Shown here in pieces: positions 7,089-10,784 of a DNA stretch of 10,784 nt. Under the pieces are notes generated by a model. That model did not search any database and had not been told where the DNA came from. It was given only the letters and a program-made list of their open reading frames with translations. Source of the stretch: PWVB01 sp964530185 (GTDB taxonomy: Bacteria; Chloroflexota; Anaerolineae; B4-G1; SLSP01); assembly GCA_964530185.1 (NCBI GenBank), contig CAZHBB010000099.1, positions 1 to 10,784 of the forward strand. The letters are read 5' to 3'. The number at the start of each line of letters is the position of its first letter. Position 1 is the stretch's first letter. The translations under genes and the position numbers were made by a program.

Positions 7089-8063
7089 TTACACCCACTG
7101 GGTCCGTCCCAGGTACGGAGGCGTCAGATCTGGTATCGGTTTCCCGGTCCGGATCGCATCCTGCAACGCCTGGTTGCGTGCCAGGTAACGGTCCAAAGGC
7201 TCAAGGTTGAACTCCTCCACGAGGTCCGCCACGTGCAGGTCCGCACGCCTTGTCTGCAGGGTGAAAAAGCTCTCCTCATCCCAAACCCGGATGATTACAT
7301 CGGAGCCATGACGACGGCGGATCTCGGGGATTACGCTGGCGTTGAAGTCGCAGTGAAACAGCGCGATGTCGAGGTCAAGGGTCGTGGTCAGCACGGGGTC
7401 AAAGCGGTTGCCGCGGGCCACCGTCTCCCCCATGATGTTCACCACGCGGGCATAGCGCGACTGCACCGCCGACACGATGAAGTAGTGATGCTGCCATGCC
7501 AGGTGTTCCAGATGCCGGCCTCCATCGTAGGCCGAGCACCAGAAGACGATTTCCGCCCCCTGCTCTTTGAGTGTGGCCCAGCCGTCTGGATACGTGATAT
7601 CGAAGCAGATCTGGAGCCCGATGCGTCCAAAGTCGGTCTCGAAGACGGGCGTGTCCTCTCCGGGGGTTATACCAAGCTCGAGGTTTGTGAACTCTGACCC
7701 CTGGACTACCGGATGGAGCTTGCTGTAAACCCCCACGATGTCCCCCGAGCGATCCAACAACACGGCGTCGTTATGGTATTTCGTCCCGTGGACCCCTATG
7801 AGGGGGCAGATGACGTACGTGTGGTGCTTACGTGCATAGTCCGCCATCAGCTCTGTGGTGGGGCCCGGGATCGGCTCAGCGACCTCGGCGACAGACGCAT
7901 AGGGGACACCCACCAATGTGAACGTCTCGGGGAGTACGACTATGTCAGGCTGCTCAGCAGCCGCCTGCTTCATCAGCCTGTGGACATAGTGTCGGTTCTC
8001 CTCCACCGTGGGAGCCCTCCGATGCTGCAATGCAATCGAGACCACCCGCACGTAGCGTGCCAT
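7089..8063 (-). CDS. Nitrilase/carbon-nitrogen hydrolase family amidohydrolase
   Basis: A 324-residue member of the nitrilase superfamily. These enzymes hydrolyse non-peptide C-N bonds in amides, carbamoyl groups or nitriles through a Glu-Lys-Cys triad. All three are visible: Glu46 (LPETF), Lys115 (YSKLHP) and Cys153 (LQICFD). The supporting motifs NDAVLLDRSGDIVGVYSK, FGRIGLQICFD and PEIRRRH fit the beta-ureidopropionase / N-carbamoyl-amidase-like branch more than true nitrilases, but the substrate is not predictable. The C-terminal 50 or so residues after the core form an extension. The start at 8063 is preferred over an ATG at 8069, because GGGAGG ends only one base before the latter but seven bases before the former. 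It is first in the minus-strand cluster, ahead of GH130. Its amide substrate might be an amino-sugar or ureide derivative, which is speculation from context only. Confidence 0.93.
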   Translation of the reverse strand: MARYVRVVSIALQHRRAPTVEENRHYVHRLMKQAAAEQPDIVVLPETFTLVGVPYASVAEVAEPIPGPTTELMADYARKHHTYVICPLIGVHGTKYHNDAVLLDRSGDIVGVYSKLHPVVQGSEFTNLELGITPGEDTPVFETDFGRIGLQICFDITYPDGWATLKEQGAEIVFWCSAYDGGRHLEHLAWQHHYFIVSAVQSRYARVVNIMGETVARGNRFDPVLTTTLDLDIALFHCDFNASVIPEIRRRHGSDVIIRVWDEESFFTLQTRRADLHVADLVEEFNLEPLDRYLARNQALQDAIRTGKPIPDLTPPYLGRTQWV

Positions 8064-8070
8064 CAACATA

Positions 8071-8076
8071 CCTCCC
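8071..8076 (-). promoter_or_regulatory. Ribosome binding site of the nitrilase gene
   Basis: GGGAGG on the minus strand lies seven bases before the ATG at 8063 and one base before the ATG at 8069, favouring the shorter protein. Confidence 0.7.
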
Positions 8077-8112
8077 TGCTGAGAGCGCTCGATGCTGTAA
8101 CAAGGAGAGAGC

Positions 8113-8176
8113 CACCTGGCTCCACCCCTCTTGATATCTCTATCATATCCCGATTGAGCCGATATGCTACCAGGTG
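8113..8176. promoter_or_regulatory. Promoter-proximal inverted repeats upstream of the nitrilase gene
   Basis: CACCTGG (8113-8119) and CCAGGTG (8170-8176) form a widely spaced inverted repeat. Between them CATATC (8144-8149) and GATATG (8161-8166) form another with an 11-base spacer. The minus strand also reads TATGAT at 8147-8142, a fair -10 box with only a poor -35 (GTAGCA) 17 bases upstream. Together these suggest the promoter and operator area of the minus-strand cluster. The match is by eye and the region is AT-richer than its surroundings, so the confidence is low. Confidence 0.3.
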
Positions 8177-8371
8177 TTACAATGTCACTGAATGTAGCGA
8201 ACCATCAATGCTGTGCTGAGACGACACGCATCGTCTGATCCCCGGTGTGTGGTATTCTTGCTGTGTTAGCAGCAACTTTCGCCTATTTGCACCTGCTGCG
8301 GTCTGACACATTGGGGTATCTCAACGGGCGCAGCTCATTCGCCGCGCTGTTAGCATTCCGCCGGGAGATAG
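8177..8371. other. Gene-poor divergent intergenic stretch with two stem-loops
   Basis: No convincing gene lies between the nitrilase promoter area and the glycosidase-like fragment. Two short inverted repeats stand in tandem: AGACGA/TCGTCT (8219-8224 with 8231-8236) and TTGCTG/CAGCAA (8258-8263 with 8270-8275). Neither is followed by a T-run. A 50-codon frame from GTG 8245 has no ribosome binding site. The stretch may include decayed 5' sequence of the following fragment. Confidence 0.35.
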
Positions 8372-8446
8372 ATCATCACGCTACGCTATCGTCTTGAGCT
8401 GGCAGGGAACGCACTACTGGCGCTGCTCGATCCCGAGAAGGACCTG

Positions 8447-8956
8447 ATGCCCACCGGTGGTTATGAGGTCGCGCATGACCTCGGGCGATGGTGGGATGCC
8501 GTGCTACGGTTGGAAGAAGCTATCGGCTTCGTGATCCCTGCTGAATATGAAGCCGCATGCCTGGGGAATCTGCAACGGCTGACCGATAATCCGGACCGCC
8601 TGCTCATGAACAGGAGAGACATACCCTGGCTCCGAGGGGAAGTCCGGATCAACCCTCACAATTTTCGGGAATCGTTGTTAGCCTTCGGTGGACTTGTGCG
8701 GCGCCGCCACAGTCGCTGGGCTCGCAAGGCCGGGCTCCACCTGGTGCGGGTGATGGACCGGTCGCTCCGGGCGGACGGAAGCTTCGATTTCACACAGTTG
8801 GGATCTTGGGGGCACGTTCCACACACACAGGATCCCTCACACACCGAAGTGAAGCGCGGCGGGTGGTTCGACGGCACGGCGACCAGTGGACGCAGCCTCG
8901 AGGCGCTTGTGAGGAGTCAGTCTCTCTGGCCGTATGTGGTGAGCGGTTGTCGCTGA
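8447..8956 (+). CDS. N-terminal fragment of a glycosidase-like (alpha/alpha-barrel) protein
   Basis: The frame encodes 169 residues, but protein-like sequence in the same frame begins earlier, after a stop at 8369-8371 (ITLRYRLELAGNALLALLDP), with no ATG, GTG or TTG start before 8447. Trp- and Asp-rich helical motifs (GRWWDAVLRLEE, NPHNFRESLLAFGGL, GWFDGTATSGRSLEALV) recall the first half of alpha/alpha-toroid sugar-processing proteins such as GH127-like or heparinase-like enzymes; I cannot assign a family firmly. Homology-like sequence stops near 8910. The frame then reads a nonsense tail to a TGA at 8954-8956. Matching C-terminal sequence resumes at once in another frame (8914-9168). The best reading is a dead gene with its start lost and its middle deleted. 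Whether the remnant is translated is unknown; there is no good ribosome binding site before 8447. Confidence 0.55.
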   Translation: MPTGGYEVAHDLGRWWDAVLRLEEAIGFVIPAEYEAACLGNLQRLTDNPDRLLMNRRDIPWLRGEVRINPHNFRESLLAFGGLVRRRHSRWARKAGLHLVRVMDRSLRADGSFDFTQLGSWGHVPHTQDPSHTEVKRGGWFDGTATSGRSLEALVRSQSLWPYVVSGCR

Positions 8957-9168
8957 GACGACTGGGCATGTTCGCGTGGGTGCCGAGGGATGTCCTGGGT
9001 AACTGTGGCGAAGTGGTTATGTCATACGATCTGCCGGAGAGATGGACGGAGGAGTGGATGCCGTCAGGCAGACGCTATCGGTTCAGATGGCGCGGAGATA
9101 CAATCATTGGCATCGCCCCACAGGACGGACCGCTGCCGTTCTACCCGGCGCTGCAGGAGGGGGGCTGA
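8914..9168 (+). pseudogene. C-terminal fragment of the same glycosidase-like gene
   Basis: In the frame shifted from the upstream fragment, about 84 codons read like the end of a beta-sandwich domain. They include GMFAWVPRDVLGNCGEVVMS, then DLPERWTEEWMPSGRRYRFR, then WRGDTIIGI and a Pro-rich tail before the stop at 9166-9168. Sequence further upstream in this frame is only the shadow of the other fragment. The two pieces meet within about ten bases near 8911-8920. That points to an internal deletion of several hundred codons plus a frame change, not a single-base frameshift. The fragment has no start of its own with a good ribosome binding site. Confidence 0.45.
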
Positions 9169-9172
9169 AGGT

Positions 9173-10132
9173 GTGAACAAGCTTACAGCGTCCTTCCTGG
9201 TCGCGGGGTTTTGCGTCACTGTGGCGTTAGCCTGCGTCGGGGGGGCACGTCCAACCTCAGTGCCATCAGTGGTGCTTACGAATAGGAGAGAGTCCAAGAT
9301 TCCCGCGAGTGCAGTGAAGATGTCACCGGAAACGGACGAGGCTCCCCCGATCGTGCACCTGGATGAGTTCAAGTCGCCGATCCCCGTGCCTGGAAAGATC
9401 AACACGGCCGGCGCGGAGGACTCGCCGTTTGTTACTGAGGATGGTGAGACGCTGTATTTCTTCTTCACGCCCGATGTGAACGTTCCGGTCGAGAAGCAGA
9501 TTCTGGATGGCGTTACGGGGATCTACGTGTCTCGTTGGATCAACGGGGAGTGGGACGAGCCGGAAAGGGTCATCCTGCAGGATGCCGGGAAGTTGTCGCT
9601 TGATGGCTGCGAGTTTGTGCTCCACAACATGATGTGGTTTTGTTCGGTGCGAGAGGGCTACAGCGGTGTGCACTGGTTCACGGCAGAATACAAGGATGGG
9701 CAGTGGCGGAGCTGGAAGATCGCGGAATTTCCTCCAGAGTACGGTGTGGGGGAGTTGCACATCACAGGCGATGGCAGGGAACTTTATTTTGCATCCGATC
9801 GGCCAGGGGGAAGAGGGGCGCTCGATATCTGGGTGTCTGAAAGGGCAGGTGAGGTCTGGCAGGAGCCAAGCAACGTGACTGCTGTGAATACCGCGGACAA
9901 CGAGGGTTGGCCCGCGATCAGCCCAAATGGAGATGAGCTGTGGTTTGCCAGGAACAACGGCATCTGGAGGTCGAAGAGGATAGATGGGACTTGGCAGGAA
10001 CCGGAGTTAGTTGTATCGCCGCTTGCGGGAGAACCTTCGGTTGACAGCTTCGGGAATCTCTATTTCGTTCATCATTACTATTCGGGTGGCGAGATGATAG
10101 AAGCGGACCTATATGTCGCGTACCGGAGATGA
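9173..10132 (+). CDS. Putative lipoprotein with PD40/TolB-like beta-propeller repeats
   Basis: A 319-residue protein from a GTG start, with GGAGG at 9156-9160 inside the tail of the preceding pseudogene. The longer open frame back to 8990 overlaps that gene and has no signal peptide at its N-terminus. Residues 1-21 (MNK, a hydrophobic run, then ALAC) make a lipoprotein signal peptide with lipidated Cys21, followed by a Ser/Pro/Thr-rich linker. From about residue 75 there are propeller-type repeats: FVTEDGETLYFFF (86-98), HITGDGRELYFASDRPGGRG (196-215), AISPNGDELWFARN (248-261) and SVDSFGNLYFVHH (289-301). They alternate with G-x-W-x-EP turns (NGEWDEP, GEVWQEP, DGTWQEP). This is the PD40 pattern seen in surface or periplasmic proteins. 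A glycan- or protein-binding role at the cell surface is likely, but no ligand can be inferred. No catalytic motif is visible. Confidence 0.85.
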   Translation: MNKLTASFLVAGFCVTVALACVGGARPTSVPSVVLTNRRESKIPASAVKMSPETDEAPPIVHLDEFKSPIPVPGKINTAGAEDSPFVTEDGETLYFFFTPDVNVPVEKQILDGVTGIYVSRWINGEWDEPERVILQDAGKLSLDGCEFVLHNMMWFCSVREGYSGVHWFTAEYKDGQWRSWKIAEFPPEYGVGELHITGDGRELYFASDRPGGRGALDIWVSERAGEVWQEPSNVTAVNTADNEGWPAISPNGDELWFARNNGIWRSKRIDGTWQEPELVVSPLAGEPSVDSFGNLYFVHHYYSGGEMIEADLYVAYRR

Positions 10133-10291
10133 GGGACGCAGGGCGACACAGTGTGAGGTTATTGGTTTGGATAGGATGGCGCATCAAGAAGTTTGAGGGA
10201 ATCGAATAGGCTAGCGTCTTCGTCTGACAGCTCGCTACAATCGGCCTCGTTATCGAGCCAGTTATTGAGGTGAGGTTAGGTTTGCTGAGCG
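10133..10291. other. Intergenic stretch before the membrane-protein gene
   Basis: These 159 bases hold no gene. A bulged hairpin, GGCCTCG-TTAT-CGAGCC, can form at about 10244-10260, without a T-run. I see no convincing promoter boxes. Confidence 0.3.
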
Positions 10292-10784
10292 ATGGATCAG
10301 GTTCGGACTCACTGCAAAACCCGTGCGGGTGCTGAGTCCTGTGCCGTCTGTCTCCGACGGTTGGCCGGGCGCTTGGGCGCCGGGTTGATGATTCTCGTCA
10401 CGTCCATCTGGGCCTTTTGGGGCGTGGCCGAGCTTTACTACGAGGCCTGGGGGCTGCCGTTCCCCGAGCCCCTTTACTATCTCCTGCCGTTCGGCATCAC
10501 GCTGGCACTGACCGTGTTGGCACTGACCTGGCCACGGGTAGGCGGTGGGATCATCATCCTGCTGGGGGGTGCATTCACTGTCTTTGTCATGCGCCCGCGC
10601 ATCATGGGGGGCCAACTGACCGTGCGGACGTTTCTCAGTTGGTTCCCCGTGACCTTCCTCACGCTGGTCGTGGGGGGATTATTTGTCTGGGGCGGGCGGG
10701 CCTCGTTTTCTGGGGGCCAGGAGGCAGGTGTACGCCCGTGGTGGCGGCGCCATCTGCGATATCTGTTGGCGCTGGGACTGCCGA
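10292..10784 (+). CDS. Multi-pass membrane protein, partial (runs off the right edge)
   Basis: The frame is open from the ATG at 10292 to the end of the window: 164 codons with no stop. An in-frame TGA at 10286-10288 lies immediately upstream, so no longer start exists. The N-terminal 30 residues are basic and hold a CxxC (Cys17, Cys20) and Cys8. Hydrophobic segments lie at about 29-49, 60-81, 84-100 and 112-134. A further helix begins at the edge after a basic WWRRHLR stretch (150-156). The even spacing of four helices with short loops suggests a small integral membrane protein of unknown function, possibly fused to or followed by more sequence. The ribosome binding site is poor (GAGGTGAGG about 16 bases upstream), so the exact start is uncertain. 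I do not recognise the family. Confidence 0.7.
   Translation, partial: MDQVRTHCKTRAGAESCAVCLRRLAGRLGAGLMILVTSIWAFWGVAELYYEAWGLPFPEPLYYLLPFGITLALTVLALTWPRVGGGIIILLGGAFTVFVMRPRIMGGQLTVRTFLSWFPVTFLTLVVGGLFVWGGRASFSGGQEAGVRPWWRRHLRYLLALGLP

Noticed and set aside
7053..7697. A 214-codon + strand frame opposite the nitrilase gene
   Set aside because: It overlaps the nitrilase catalytic Cys region on the other strand and has no motif of its own.
8245..8397. A 50-codon + strand frame from GTG with a hydrophobic beginning
   Set aside because: There is no ribosome binding site, it overlaps the in-frame beginning of the glycosidase-like fragment, and no family resemblance is visible.
8990..9172. Extending the lipoprotein upstream to an ATG at 8990
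   Set aside because: The extra residues are a shadow of the glycosidase-like C-terminal fragment, and the signal peptide begins exactly at the GTG at 9173 behind a ribosome binding site.

Overview
The window looks like the chromosome of a free-living, moderately GC-rich bacterium. Most genes have strong AGGAGG-type ribosome binding sites and belong to families that modify sugars and sugar acids. The mix of Gfo/Idh/MocA oxidoreductase, SDR, enolase-superfamily dehydratase, GH130 phosphorylase and hexose-phosphate mutase suggests a carbohydrate-scavenging bacterium. Chloroflexota (Anaerolineae-like) is my best guess, but that rests on protein flavour alone. No rRNA, tRNA, insertion sequence, CRISPR array or phage gene is visible.

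Layout. Positions 45-2216 (+ strand) hold a Gfo/Idh/MocA oxidoreductase and an SDR oxidoreductase. The 195-base gap between them carries two copies of one perfect palindrome, GGTGAC-N-GTCACC. A 13-bp hairpin at 2227-2269 separates the SDR gene from a convergent minus-strand cluster. In transcription order that cluster is a nitrilase-family amidohydrolase (8063-7089), a GH130 glycoside phosphorylase (7011-6031), a mandelate racemase/galactonate dehydratase-like enzyme (5747-4566), and a two-domain fusion of a GlmU-like nucleotidyltransferase with a phosphoglucomutase/phosphomannomutase (4531-2288). A 283-base gap after GH130 may divide the cluster into two transcripts. From about 8372 the + strand holds the remains of a large glycosidase-like gene that has lost its middle, then a lipoprotein with PD40-like propeller repeats (9173-10132), and finally the first 164 codons of a multi-pass membrane protein that runs off the right edge.

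How the genes may work together (inference). GH130 phosphorolysis would yield a hexose 1-phosphate, probably mannose 1-phosphate, and the mutase could convert it to the 6-phosphate. The two oxidoreductases and the dehydratase fit oxidation and dehydration of a sugar or sugar acid. The most unusual points are: the fusion protein, whose GlmU-like domain keeps most motifs but has lost the Arg and Lys of its nucleotide-binding signature; the duplicated palindrome; catalytic-residue replacements in the Gfo/Idh protein and in the dehydratase; and the internally deleted glycosidase-like gene. I found no clear sign of a wholly new defence or mobile system.
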